A stretch of 9,887 nucleotides of DNA from Clostridia bacterium (GTDB lineage Bacteria > Bacillota > Clostridia > Saccharofermentanales > UBA5734), in contig JAGPFK010000026.1 in assembly GCA_018056585.1 (NCBI GenBank), positions 1-9,887 on the forward strand, in the 5' to 3' direction. The notes beneath the pieces are model-generated. The model had not been told where the DNA came from, did not search any database, and was given only the letters and a program-made list of their open reading frames with translations. The translations under genes were made by a program, and so were the position numbers. Positions 1-6,604 of this stretch are shown here, one piece after another; position 1 is the first letter of the stretch; each line of letters starts with the position of its first letter.

Positions 1-126
1 ATCCGAGGGGAGAAGAAAATGACCCTTTGCTGCGGCCTGAGCTTGATCACAATGTTGGCGATGGCTCTTGGCCGTGCCAGACAGAATCAGGAACATCTCA
101 TACGAAGTCTTGTGCGAAGCAGCTAA
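1..126 (+). CDS. short open frame at left edge, unknown; possible 35-aa membrane peptide or tail of a truncated gene
   Basis: A frame open from the left edge ends at TAA 124-126. An internal ATG at 19 has a GAGGGGAG purine stretch at 5-12 before it, a credible ribosome binding site, and would give a 35-residue peptide. Residues 2-17 of that peptide are hydrophobic (TLCCGLSLITMLAMAL), followed by a basic tail (GRARQNQ...RSLVRSS), a layout compatible with a single membrane segment. The frame could instead be the C-terminus of a gene starting outside the window. A second frame (about 3-155) is also open here, and so is a minus-strand frame, so the reading is not secure. I do not recognise the sequence. 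Confidence 0.22.
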   Translation: MRGEKKMTLCCGLSLITMLAMALGRARQNQEHLIRSLVRSS

Positions 127-248
127 ACCCAAGAAATCGCAAATCTAACAAATAGACCAGCCACCTATCATGATGGCTTATTTGCTGACCCCAAACTGTT
201 GTTTTTGTCAACTTTCGGTTTCTTCTATGGAGTAACGTCTCTGTTTTC

Positions 249-286
249 AGGCTGATTTTTGACATTTTTGTGTCATTGACCAGCCT
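249..286. repeat. nested inverted repeat (possible stem-loop)
   Basis: AGGCTG at 249-254 is the exact complement of CAGCCT at 281-286. Inside it, TGACA at 260-264 is the exact complement of TGTCA at 271-275, leaving a 6-base loop (TTTTTG). The result is two stacked stems separated by a roughly symmetric internal loop. No T-run follows, so it is not a standard terminator on either strand. It could be an operator, part of a small RNA, or chance; function is unknown. Confidence 0.4.
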
Positions 287-309
287 CTATTGCCATGCTT
301 TCTTTATCT

Positions 310-331
310 CGATACAGAAAAAACGATACAG
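310..331 (+). repeat. direct repeat CGATACAG x2, upstream of metK promoter
   Basis: The octamer CGATACAG occurs at 310-317 and again at 324-331, 14 bases apart start to start, separated by AAAAAA. The pair ends 26 bases before the predicted -35 hexamer. That placement would suit an upstream activator or repressor site, but two copies of eight bases are weak evidence. Confidence 0.3.
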
Positions 332-357
332 CGCAATTAGCTCCTTTTTGCTCTTGC

Positions 358-386
358 TTGCCAAACGGCTAGGCGAGTGTTAAGAT
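358..386 (+). promoter_or_regulatory. metK promoter (housekeeping sigma type)
   Basis: A -35 hexamer TTGCCA at 358-363 is followed by a 17-base spacer and a -10 hexamer TAAGAT at 381-386. A TG dinucleotide at 378-379 makes it an extended -10. Transcription would begin near 392-394, some 35 bases before the riboswitch aptamer, as expected for a riboswitch leader. Confidence 0.65.
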
Positions 387-427
387 AGGCATGCAGTTTT
401 AAAAAGCTGCAAACTGAATATAAAATC

Positions 428-526
428 ATCTTATCAAGAGTGGTGGAGGGACTGGCCCGATGAAGCCCGGCAACCGCGGCAAGCGGCGGTGCCAATTCCA
501 GCAGGTGGCAGCCTGGCAGATGAGGT
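428..526 (+). promoter_or_regulatory. SAM-I (S-box) riboswitch aptamer
   Basis: The sequence carries the S-box consensus blocks in order: CTTATCAAGAG at 430-440, GGTGGAGGGACTGGCCC at 442-458, GATGAAGCCCGGCAACC at 459-475, GGTGCCAATTCCAGCAG at 488-504 and the closing GATGAG at 519-524. The P1 stem pairs CTTATC 430-435 with GATGAG 519-524 and extends to 428/526. The GGAGG...GATGA kink-turn region and the GGCAACC and GGTGC(N)AATTCC blocks are those of the SAM-binding core. S-box aptamers bind S-adenosylmethionine and repress sulfur and methionine genes. Here it precedes metK, the SAM synthetase gene itself, so it gives product feedback. Confidence 0.96.
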
Positions 527-567
527 TCGATATGTCGGTTTGGCCTCTTCTCAGGAAGGGGTTTTTT
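519..567 (+). terminator. riboswitch expression platform: intrinsic terminator with competing antiterminator
   Basis: The terminator stem pairs CCTCTTC 544-550 with GAAGGGG 555-561 around a TCAG loop, with one U-G wobble, and is followed by T6 at 562-567. The alternative antiterminator pairs GATGAGG 519-525 with the same CCTCTTC 544-550, with one mismatch. Because 519-524 is also the 3' strand of aptamer stem P1, SAM binding would sequester it and free 544-550 for the terminator. This predicts an OFF switch by transcription attenuation. Confidence 0.88.
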
Positions 568-590
568 ATTGGCTTATTATTTTTGATTAT

Positions 591-596
591 AGGAGG
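591..596 (+). promoter_or_regulatory. metK ribosome binding site (decides start)
   Basis: AGGAGG lies 7 bases before the GTG at 604 and 13 bases before the in-frame ATG at 610. The spacing favours GTG 604 as the start. It rules out the upstream in-frame ATG at 460, which lies inside the riboswitch. Confidence 0.85.
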
Positions 597-603
597 AAAT
601 AAC

Positions 604-1800
604 GTGGACATGAATGATCGTTGGCTTATGACTTCTGAATCCGTCACGGAGGGTCACCCTGACAAATTGTGCGACCAGATTTCCGATGCCATCCTGGATG
701 CCATTCTGGGTCTTGATGAAAAGGCCCGTGTTGCCTGTGAGGCCATTGCGACGACAGGTATGGTTTTGGTGATGGGCGAGATATCAACTTCTGCTTATGT
801 GGATATCCCCAAGATTGTACGAAACACCATTCGGGAAATTGGTTATACAGAGCAGGGCACTGGTTTTGATGCGGATGCCTGTGCTGTTCTGACGTCGATT
901 GATGAGCAATCACCCGATATCGCGCAAGGTGTCGATCGCTCCATCGAAAACCGCTCCGGCATGGATCCGGACGAGCTGGCGACAGGGGCCGGAGATCAGG
1001 GGATGATGTATGGATTTGCCAATACAGACACACCGGAATTGATGCCTTTGCCGATTTCATTATCACACGTGCTGGCACGGCGCCTGGCTGAAGTCAGAAA
1101 AAAGAAGATTCTCCCTTTCCTCATGCCGGATGGTAAAACACAGGTGACCGTCGCCTATCAGAATGGGAAACCGGTCTATATCGATACCGTTGTTGTTTCA
1201 ACACAGCATAAAGCCGATGTGGATTGGGAAACCCTTCAGAAAGGCGTCATTGAGTCCGTTATCCAGCCTTCTCTGACACCTGAACTGTTTGATGAGAAAA
1301 CACGTATCCTGGTGAATCCAACCGGCCGTTTTGTTGTTGGCGGCCCGCAAGGTGATTCTGGCCTGACTGGTCGAAAAATCATCGTGGACACTTATGGTGG
1401 TTTTGCGCATCATGGCGGCGGGTCTTTCTCCGGGAAAGATCCAACCAAGGTTGATCGTTCCGCTACTTATGCCGCGCGTTATGTTGCAAAGAACATCGTG
1501 GCTGCCGGATTGGCATTCAGCTGTGAAGTCCAGCTGGCCTATGCGATCGGAGTGGCACGTCCTGTTTCCATCGCTGTCGACACCTTTGGAACAGGGAAAA
1601 TACCGGATGCTCAGATTCGCACCCTGGTGGAGCGTCATTTTGATCTGAGGCCGGCGGCCATCATCCGTGATTTAAATCTTAGACGCCCGATTTACAAACA
1701 AGTGGCAGCTTATGGGCATTTTGGACGGCCCGATCTGGATCTTCCATGGGAAAAAACCGATAAGGCTGCTATTTTGAGATCTGATGCCGGGTTGTGCTGA
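604..1800 (+). CDS. metK: S-adenosylmethionine synthetase
   Basis: MetK makes S-adenosylmethionine from methionine and ATP in the cytoplasm, releasing phosphate and pyrophosphate, and normally works as a homotetramer with Mg2+ and K+. With the GTG start at 604 the protein has 398 residues, the usual family length. Visible signatures are TSESVTEGHPDK near the N-terminus (His18, Asp20, Lys21), GAGDQGMMYGF from residue 128, and the glycine-rich HHGGGSFSGKDPTKVDRSA from residue 269; the family more often has GGGAFSGKD here. All three domains appear intact. An in-frame extension back to ATG 460 exists but would translate the riboswitch, so it is rejected. It is the first gene of a unit with recD2 and comF, and its 3' end overlaps recD2 by 17 bases. 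Regulation is by the SAM-I riboswitch just upstream. Confidence 0.97.
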   Translation: MDMNDRWLMTSESVTEGHPDKLCDQISDAILDAILGLDEKARVACEAIATTGMVLVMGEISTSAYVDIPKIVRNTIREIGYTEQGTGFDADACAVLTSIDEQSPDIAQGVDRSIENRSGMDPDELATGAGDQGMMYGFANTDTPELMPLPISLSHVLARRLAEVRKKKILPFLMPDGKTQVTVAYQNGKPVYIDTVVVSTQHKADVDWETLQKGVIESVIQPSLTPELFDEKTRILVNPTGRFVVGGPQGDSGLTGRKIIVDTYGGFAHHGGGSFSGKDPTKVDRSATYAARYVAKNIVAAGLAFSCEVQLAYAIGVARPVSIAVDTFGTGKIPDAQIRTLVERHFDLRPAAIIRDLNLRRPIYKQVAAYGHFGRPDLDLPWEKTDKAAILRSDAGLC

Positions 1801-4063
1801 CAACTCATTTGCCCATGCGGCTCCGGAACAGGCAGTCCTGGAGGGTGTCGTTTTTGAGATTATTTTTCGTAATGATCTGAATGGATACACGGTCCTTTTG
1901 CTGGACCATGATGATGGCCCAACTGTTGTTGGCACGCTTCCCTACCTAACGCCGGGTGAACGGGTCCGCTTTTACGGACATTTTACTGAACACCCGGATT
2001 ATGGCCGCCAGTTCTCGGCTGATCATTATGAGCTGATGGCACCCCGGACCGTCGAGGCGATTGAACAATATCTTTCCGGAGGCCTGATCAAAGGTGTTGG
2101 CAAGATTTTAGCCCATCGCCTGGTTTCGGAATTTGGCCCGGACACATTGGATGTTTTGCAAAATCAACCTGATCGGGCAGCCTGTGTAAAGGGCATCAGT
2201 CTGAACAAAGCACTGGATATTTCAAGGCAGCTGAATGAAAAGAAAGATTTTCAAGACCTCCTTTTATTTCTCGCTCCGTTGGGAATTGGTTCCGGTAAAG
2301 CACTTCGCATTTTTAAGCGTTACGGGAAGGATTCAATCCGAATGATTTCTGAAAACCCCTATCGCTTGGCCGATGAGGTGTTTGGTATCGGATTTCTGAC
2401 TGCCGACCGCCTGGCTATCAAGCTGGGACTCGACCCTGAATCTCCCGCCCGACTATCGAGTGCTGTCCGCTATGTTCTGACGCAGGCCGCTTTGGCTGGT
2501 CACACTTATCTGCCGGCTCCCATTTTATTCAGACTGACGGAAGAACTGATAAAGATTCCCATTTCGGATCCCGATGCCTTGTTGAATGTCTGTCTCATGC
2601 AAAAACAGGTGATTTTGGTTGGGGGGGAATCCAAAAAGGAAACCGGTCAGCGGGTCGCCTTGCCATCCCTCTATGAAACAGAGCTTATTGCTGCCCGGCG
2701 TTTGCAGCTCTTGCTTGAGAGCAAAAATCAGAACAATGTGCTTTTTCCGAACTCAAATGAAGCAGAACGGGCTGTGACAGAAGCCTGTCAACATCTAGCC
2801 TTGACGTTGGCTGATGAACAAAAAAAGGCGCTGCTTTTGGCTCTGACGGAACCGGTCGCCATTCTCACGGGTGGTCCGGGTACAGGTAAAACAACGATTC
2901 TTCGCCTTTTGTGTGATTGTCTGGAAGCAAAAAAGAAGCAGGTTTTGCTGGCTGCGCCGACAGGCCGTGCAGCCAAACGTCTGAGCGAAGCGACGGGGCG
3001 GCAAGCAAAAACCTTGCACCGACTGCTTAATTTACAGTTTATCCGTGAAGAGGGGGAACAAGCGCTATCCTATCAAGCAATCCCGGATAAAACATTGGAA
3101 GCGGATCTGGTGATTGTTGATGAAGCATCCATGATTGATGTTTTTCTACTGCGAAGCCTGCTGGAGGCGATCAATCCGGGTACAAGCCTTTTGTTTGTTG
3201 GCGATGCGGATCAGCTCCCATCAGTTGGACCGGGTTATGTGTTGCGTGATCTGATCAAAAGCGAAATGATCCCAACAGCACGTTTAACGAAGGTCTTCAG
3301 GCAGTCAGCGGAAAGCCTGATCATCCGGAACGCGCATCGGATTCATGCCGGCAGATGGCCTGTTTTGGATCAATCACATGACAGTCAGTTTCTTTTTATT
3401 CCGAGGGAAGACAGCGAGGGGATTGCAAAAGCCGTGATTCGCCTGGTCCAGGATATTTTGCCCACCGAATATCGGCTTGATCCCCTCCGAGATGTTTTTG
3501 TTTTGACACCGACACACAAAGGGCCAGCCGGAACGCAGGCACTCAACCAAGTGTTGCAGCAGGTGCTGCTTCCACCTCCCGGGAAGCGCAGCTATCTTCG
3601 TTCACATGGACGGATCTTCGGTGTTGGAGATAAAGTCATGCAGATGCGAAATAACTATGAGTTAGCCTGGTATTTAATCGATGATCCTAAACAAAAAGGA
3701 ATGGGCGTTTTTAACGGCGAAACAGGCACCATTCTTGCCGTTGATGATTTGGATCGTGTTCAGGTTCTTTTTGATGATGATCGTGTTGTTTTTTATGATC
3801 AGGCTGGCCTTCTGGATCTTGAGCTTGCCTACGCCATAACAATCCACAAAAGCCAGGGCAGCGAGTATCCGGTGGTGGTCCTGGCGATCGCGCCTGGCGC
3901 GCCTCAGCTGCTCAGCCGAAATCTTCTGTATACGGCCGTCACCCGGGCCAGACAAAAACTCCTGCTTGTCTCATCGCGGAAAGTCATTGGCCAGATGCTG
4001 GCAAATGATCGGGCACAAAACCGTTATACATTTTTAAAGGACTTGTTGGTATGCAAAAAATAA
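1784..4063 (+). CDS. recD2: ATP-dependent DNA helicase, RecD2 (RecD/TraA) family
   Basis: A 759-residue superfamily 1B helicase, expected to move 5' to 3' on DNA and to act in repair or replication-fork maintenance. RecD2 proteins differ from RecBCD RecD by an N-terminal extension and occur in species lacking RecBC. An OB-like start (LEGVVFEIIFRNDLNGYTV, residues 19-37) precedes helix-hairpin-helix-like segments around 98-120, 167-182 and 199-213. Motif I GGPGTGKTT is at 363-371, Walker B VDEASMID at 445-452, motif III GDADQLPSVGPG at 473-484, motif IV KVFRQ at 503-507, motif V AYAITIHKSQGSEYP at 682-696 and motif VI YTAVTRAR at 716-723. All motifs are intact. The ATG at 1784 is the only start that keeps the N-terminus. 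It lies inside metK with only a weak GAG upstream, which suggests translational coupling. Confidence 0.93.
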   Translation: MPGCADNSFAHAAPEQAVLEGVVFEIIFRNDLNGYTVLLLDHDDGPTVVGTLPYLTPGERVRFYGHFTEHPDYGRQFSADHYELMAPRTVEAIEQYLSGGLIKGVGKILAHRLVSEFGPDTLDVLQNQPDRAACVKGISLNKALDISRQLNEKKDFQDLLLFLAPLGIGSGKALRIFKRYGKDSIRMISENPYRLADEVFGIGFLTADRLAIKLGLDPESPARLSSAVRYVLTQAALAGHTYLPAPILFRLTEELIKIPISDPDALLNVCLMQKQVILVGGESKKETGQRVALPSLYETELIAARRLQLLLESKNQNNVLFPNSNEAERAVTEACQHLALTLADEQKKALLLALTEPVAILTGGPGTGKTTILRLLCDCLEAKKKQVLLAAPTGRAAKRLSEATGRQAKTLHRLLNLQFIREEGEQALSYQAIPDKTLEADLVIVDEASMIDVFLLRSLLEAINPGTSLLFVGDADQLPSVGPGYVLRDLIKSEMIPTARLTKVFRQSAESLIIRNAHRIHAGRWPVLDQSHDSQFLFIPREDSEGIAKAVIRLVQDILPTEYRLDPLRDVFVLTPTHKGPAGTQALNQVLQQVLLPPPGKRSYLRSHGRIFGVGDKVMQMRNNYELAWYLIDDPKQKGMGVFNGETGTILAVDDLDRVQVLFDDDRVVFYDQAGLLDLELAYAITIHKSQGSEYPVVVLAIAPGAPQLLSRNLLYTAVTRARQKLLLVSSRKVIGQMLANDRAQNRYTFLKDLLVCKK
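4036..4041 (+). promoter_or_regulatory. comF ribosome binding site
   Basis: AAAGGA lies inside the recD2 3' end, 9 bases before the comF ATG at 4051. It supports that start and the 13-base overlap with recD2. Confidence 0.55.
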
Positions 4064-4833
4064 GAGAAGGGGATCAAACGGAAAGAAAACATACCTGCCC
4101 CGATTGGTTCTGTTTTGGGCTTGATCTGATTTTTCCGCCCGTCTGCTGCTTCTGCCAAAAAGTCTGTCGCCCTGTTCGGCCGTATCCCGGCATTTGCCGC
4201 AATTGTCTTTCAAAGTTGCCTTTGCGCTTCGGAACGGAGAGACAATTGGACCGTCTCCCTCTCCAGACAGGTCAAAAATTGTATTTATCTGCTGTCTTAT
4301 GCGCAGCCTATTATCAGAGTCCAATCCGTGAAGCCCTGCTTCGGCAAAAATTTGCCGATTCTCCTGAAATGTCTGTAGCTTTAGGCAGTCTTCTGGTACC
4401 TCTGATCAAACATTTGAGTCCACGCCCATCGGCCGTTGCAGCCGTACCTCTCCATGAAGAACGGCTCAGGGAGCGAGGTTATAATCAGGCCGGCTTATTG
4501 GCTGAGCAGGTCAGTCAGCGGACGGGTCTTGCAAATTTATCGCCAGGCCTTATTCGAACCCGAAAGACACTCCGGCAAAGTGAGGTGCCTGACCGACAGG
4601 CCAGGCAAGCCAATGTGGATGGGGCTTTTTCTCTTGATACCCAATATACAGAGGACTGGCTGATTCAAAACCCAATGGAAAATCGACACATTGTTCTGAT
4701 CGATGATGTCTTGACAACAGGCGCCACCATTGAGGCAGCCGCCCAGCCGCTGGCGCAGGCAGGTTTTAGGGTCACCGGGCTGGTTGTGGCTTCTGACCAG
4801 GGATTCCTTATAGGTAAAAAAAAGACAAATTGA
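4051..4833 (+). CDS. comF: ComF family protein (phosphoribosyltransferase-like, zinc finger)
   Basis: A 260-residue protein of the ComF/GntX family. In competent bacteria ComF is a cytoplasmic factor for handling incoming single-stranded DNA, and it interacts with replication-restart proteins. Two CxxC pairs (Cys32/Cys35 and Cys49/Cys52) form the expected N-terminal zinc finger. The middle carries the family block RLRERGYNQAGLLAEQV (138-154), then RTRKTLRQSEVPDRQARQANV. The phosphoribosyltransferase loop VLIDDVLTTGAT is at 215-226. The start overlaps recD2 by 13 bases, so it is probably cotranscribed with metK and recD2. Many Bacillota without known competence keep comF, so this gene alone does not show natural transformation. 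The stop codon lies inside a weak terminator-like hairpin. Confidence 0.9.
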   Translation: MQKIREGDQTERKHTCPDWFCFGLDLIFPPVCCFCQKVCRPVRPYPGICRNCLSKLPLRFGTERQLDRLPLQTGQKLYLSAVLCAAYYQSPIREALLRQKFADSPEMSVALGSLLVPLIKHLSPRPSAVAAVPLHEERLRERGYNQAGLLAEQVSQRTGLANLSPGLIRTRKTLRQSEVPDRQARQANVDGAFSLDTQYTEDWLIQNPMENRHIVLIDDVLTTGATIEAAAQPLAQAGFRVTGLVVASDQGFLIGKKKTN

Positions 4834-4859
4834 GCGGGTCTGTCTGATTCCTTTTTTTT
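4816..4859 (+). terminator. possible weak terminator at end of comF
   Basis: AGACA at 4823-4827 pairs with TGTCT at 4841-4845, and an outer A-tract (4816-4823) can pair with the T8 tract at 4852-4859 across a GATTCC bulge. The long T-run after a hairpin overlapping the comF stop suggests termination of the metK-recD2-comF transcript. The stem is short and A/U-rich, so efficiency is doubtful. Confidence 0.4.
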
Positions 4860-4870
4860 GATTGAACAAC

Positions 4871-4899
4871 TTGAGAAAACAAAATGAAAACGGTATACT
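4871..4899 (+). promoter_or_regulatory. promoter of the 6S RNA
   Basis: TTGAGA at 4871-4876 and TATACT at 4894-4899 are separated by exactly 17 bases of A-rich spacer. This is a near-consensus housekeeping promoter and the best in the window. The expected start point, about 4905-4907, coincides with the first paired base of the structured RNA downstream. Confidence 0.8.
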
Positions 4900-4904
4900 A
4901 AAGG

Positions 4905-5090
4905 TGCCTGGAGTGTTCGTCACCCCCGTTTTTGAACCTTCATGACATAAACGGGAGCTCGGGTCAAGTGGAATACGGCCAAAACCCATCGTGGACTTTT
5001 GTCCAGCAGGGGAAGGCCTAAGACCACTGCAGGGCACCCACCTGGTAGCAATGCTGGGTGTCAAAAGGGGGTGCGACATCCCGGGCATTC
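4905..5090 (+). ncRNA. ssrS: 6S RNA (RNA polymerase regulator)
   Basis: 6S RNA mimics an open promoter and traps housekeeping RNA polymerase holoenzyme, mainly in stationary phase. The 5' end (TGCCTGGAGTGTTCG, 4905-4919) pairs with the 3' end (CGACATCCCGGGCA, 5074-5087), matching the conserved GAGTGTTCG / CGaCATC closing blocks. The stem continues with CACCCCC 4921-4927 on GGGGGTG 5067-5073 (7 perfect pairs) and TTTTGA 4930-4935 on TCAAAA 5061-5066. An open central region follows, with a small hairpin on its 3' side (CACCCA 5035-5040 / TGGGTG 5055-5060) and an apical arm ending in TGGAC 4992-4996 / GTCCA 5001-5005. Total length of about 185 nt is usual. A T-box leader for cysS was considered, but the GGGUGGNACCGCG T-box sequence is absent. 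The exact 3' end is uncertain. Confidence 0.87.
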
Positions 5091-5182
5091 TGTTGTGAAT
5101 CTTCATGAGAGATGAGCCGCCGTTTTTTCCAACTGATAAGCGGGTTTTTGCTGATGAGAATGAAACTCAGGAGGAGCGCATA
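5091..5182 (+). other. spacer between 6S RNA and cysS
   Basis: I see no clear promoter here. Two T-runs (5123-5128 and 5145-5149) could belong to a very weak terminator: CCGC 5117-5120 with GCGG 5140-5143 around a 19-base loop, then T5. The cysS reading frame stays open back to ATG 5105, but that stretch does not resemble CysS and is treated as untranslated leader. Confidence 0.45.
5169..5174 (+). promoter_or_regulatory. cysS ribosome binding site (decides start)
   Basis: AGGAGG is 8 bases before TTG at 5183. The protein then begins MLKLYNTLSR, the typical CysS N-terminus. The in-frame ATG at 5105 has no comparable site and adds 26 residues unlike the family. Confidence 0.8.
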
Positions 5183-6604
5183 TTGCTGAAATTATATAAT
5201 ACATTGAGCCGGACAAAAGAAGTCTTTGTTCCATTGGAAAAAGATCATGTCAAAATGTATGTGTGTGGACCGACGGTCTATAACTATATTCATTTAGGAA
5301 ACGCAAGACCGTTCATTCTCTTCGACACGTTGCGCCGCTATCTGGAATATGGCGGTTATACCGTCACTTATGTACAGAATTTTACAGATATTGACGATAA
5401 AATGATCAATAAAGCCAAGGCTGAAGGCATCACCGTTTCGGAGCTTGCCGAACGTTTTATCGAAGAATATTTTTACGATGCCGACCGGTTGAATATCCGG
5501 CGGGCTACGATACACCCAAAAGCGACTGAGTCGATTCCTGCGATGATTTCGATGATCCAGACGCTCTTTGAAAAAGGTTATGCTTATGACACGCCGGATG
5601 GTGTGTATTTTGACGTTTCCCGTATGCCGGATTATGGAAAGCTATCCCGATACAACCTGGAGGAGCTTGAAAGTGGGGGAAGAGAGCTGGCCAGCGACGA
5701 AAGCGGCAAACGAAACCCATTGGATTTTGTGCTCTGGAAAAAGAAGAAGCCAGGGGAACCTTCATGGCCAAGCCCCTGGGGTGAAGGTCGTCCAGGCTGG
5801 CATATTGAATGCTCGGCCATGGCGAAACAATACCTTGGAGAAACCATTGATATCCATGGCGGCGGACAAGATCTGATTTTCCCGCACCATGAAAATGAAA
5901 TAGCGCAGAGTGAAGCGGCCAATGGCAAGCCTTTTGTTCGTTATTGGCTGCATAATGGTTTCGTAAATATTGACCAGGAAAAAATGTCAAAATCCACGGG
6001 TCATTTCTTTACGGTACGTGATCTGACTCAATTCTATGATTACAGGGTCATTCGGTTCTTTATGCTGGGCGGCCATTATCGTATGCCAATTAATTTTTCA
6101 CAAGACTTACTGCAAGCAGCGGAAAATGGCTGGCAGCGGATTCGAATCTGCATGGAGCATCTTCAATTTGTAAAAGATCACGCGCAAAATGAGCCATCAG
6201 GTGAAGGGAGAAAGGCATCCGCGGAACTGGATGAGGCCATTGAAAAAGGCAGAGCTGATTTCATTTCCGCTATGGATGATGACATCAATACGGCGGATGC
6301 GCTATCTGTTGTTTTTGAACTGGTCCGGGCTGCCAACACAGCAACATCTATTCCGGGCATGGATGCGCCGGTCCTGGATCGTACCATTTCGCAGCTGAAA
6401 ACATGGCTGGATGTGCTGGGACTCGATGTCTCATCCGATTTGCAACCAGCGATCCCTTCTGATGTTCTGGCGTTGGTCAGAGCACGTGACCAAGCGAGAA
6501 AAGAGAAGGATTATGCTCGCGCCGATGCGATTCGTGAAGAGATCCAGCAGAAAGGGTATGTGGTGGAGGATACGCCGCATGGCTCAAAGGTGCGTGCCCT
6601 GTGA
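5183..6604 (+). CDS. cysS: cysteine--tRNA ligase
   Basis: Class Ia aminoacyl-tRNA synthetase that joins cysteine to tRNA-Cys using ATP. With the TTG start the protein is 473 residues, close to the family norm. It opens with MLKLYNTLSR, then MYVCGPTVYN (25-34) and the HIGH-type motif HLGNAR at 37-42. The four zinc ligands that recognise the cysteine thiol appear conserved: Cys28, Cys210 (WHIECSAMA), His235 and Glu239 (FPHHENE). KMSKS is at 267-271. The C-terminal tRNA-binding part ends with the usual RDQARKEKDYARADAIRE-type helix and a VVEDTPHG turn. It follows the 6S RNA and heads the cysS-mrnC-rlmB-sigH block. Its stop overlaps the mrnC start by 3 bases. Confidence 0.96.
   Translation: MLKLYNTLSRTKEVFVPLEKDHVKMYVCGPTVYNYIHLGNARPFILFDTLRRYLEYGGYTVTYVQNFTDIDDKMINKAKAEGITVSELAERFIEEYFYDADRLNIRRATIHPKATESIPAMISMIQTLFEKGYAYDTPDGVYFDVSRMPDYGKLSRYNLEELESGGRELASDESGKRNPLDFVLWKKKKPGEPSWPSPWGEGRPGWHIECSAMAKQYLGETIDIHGGGQDLIFPHHENEIAQSEAANGKPFVRYWLHNGFVNIDQEKMSKSTGHFFTVRDLTQFYDYRVIRFFMLGGHYRMPINFSQDLLQAAENGWQRIRICMEHLQFVKDHAQNEPSGEGRKASAELDEAIEKGRADFISAMDDDINTADALSVVFELVRAANTATSIPGMDAPVLDRTISQLKTWLDVLGLDVSSDLQPAIPSDVLALVRARDQARKEKDYARADAIREEIQQKGYVVEDTPHGSKVRAL

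Larger units (their letters stand above)
127..357. other. non-coding region upstream of metK
   Basis: No credible gene was seen on either strand. The stretch is T-rich and holds two small structures listed separately: a nested inverted repeat at 249-286 and a repeated CGATACAG octamer at 310-331. TTGACA-like hexamers occur (for example 259-264), but none has a matching -10 element at normal spacing. The metK promoter starts just after this stretch. Confidence 0.6.

Noticed and set aside
159..178. Hairpin AGCCA/TGGCT as a terminator of an upstream gene
   Set aside because: The stem is only 5 bp with a 10-base loop and is not followed by a T-run.
460..603. In-frame 48-codon N-terminal extension of metK starting at ATG 460
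   Set aside because: It lies inside the SAM-I aptamer and terminator, has no ribosome binding site, and MetK proteins begin at the GTG 604 / ATG 610 region.
2621..2627. G7 homopolymer in recD2 as a phase-variable or frameshift site
   Set aside because: The frame is intact across it, the tract is short, and a DNA repair helicase is an unlikely phase-variable gene; it could at most be a sequencing-error hotspot.
4905..5090. T-box leader regulating cysS
   Set aside because: The conserved T-box sequence and its antiterminator are absent, while the closing stem and bubble match 6S RNA.
4537..5106. Long minus-strand open frame across the comF end and the RNA gene
   Set aside because: It is antisense to comF and to the structured RNA and has no recognisable protein features or ribosome binding site.
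5105..5182. In-frame 26-codon extension of cysS from ATG 5105
   Set aside because: No ribosome binding site is present, the residues are unlike CysS, and AGGAGG at 5169-5174 clearly serves TTG 5183.
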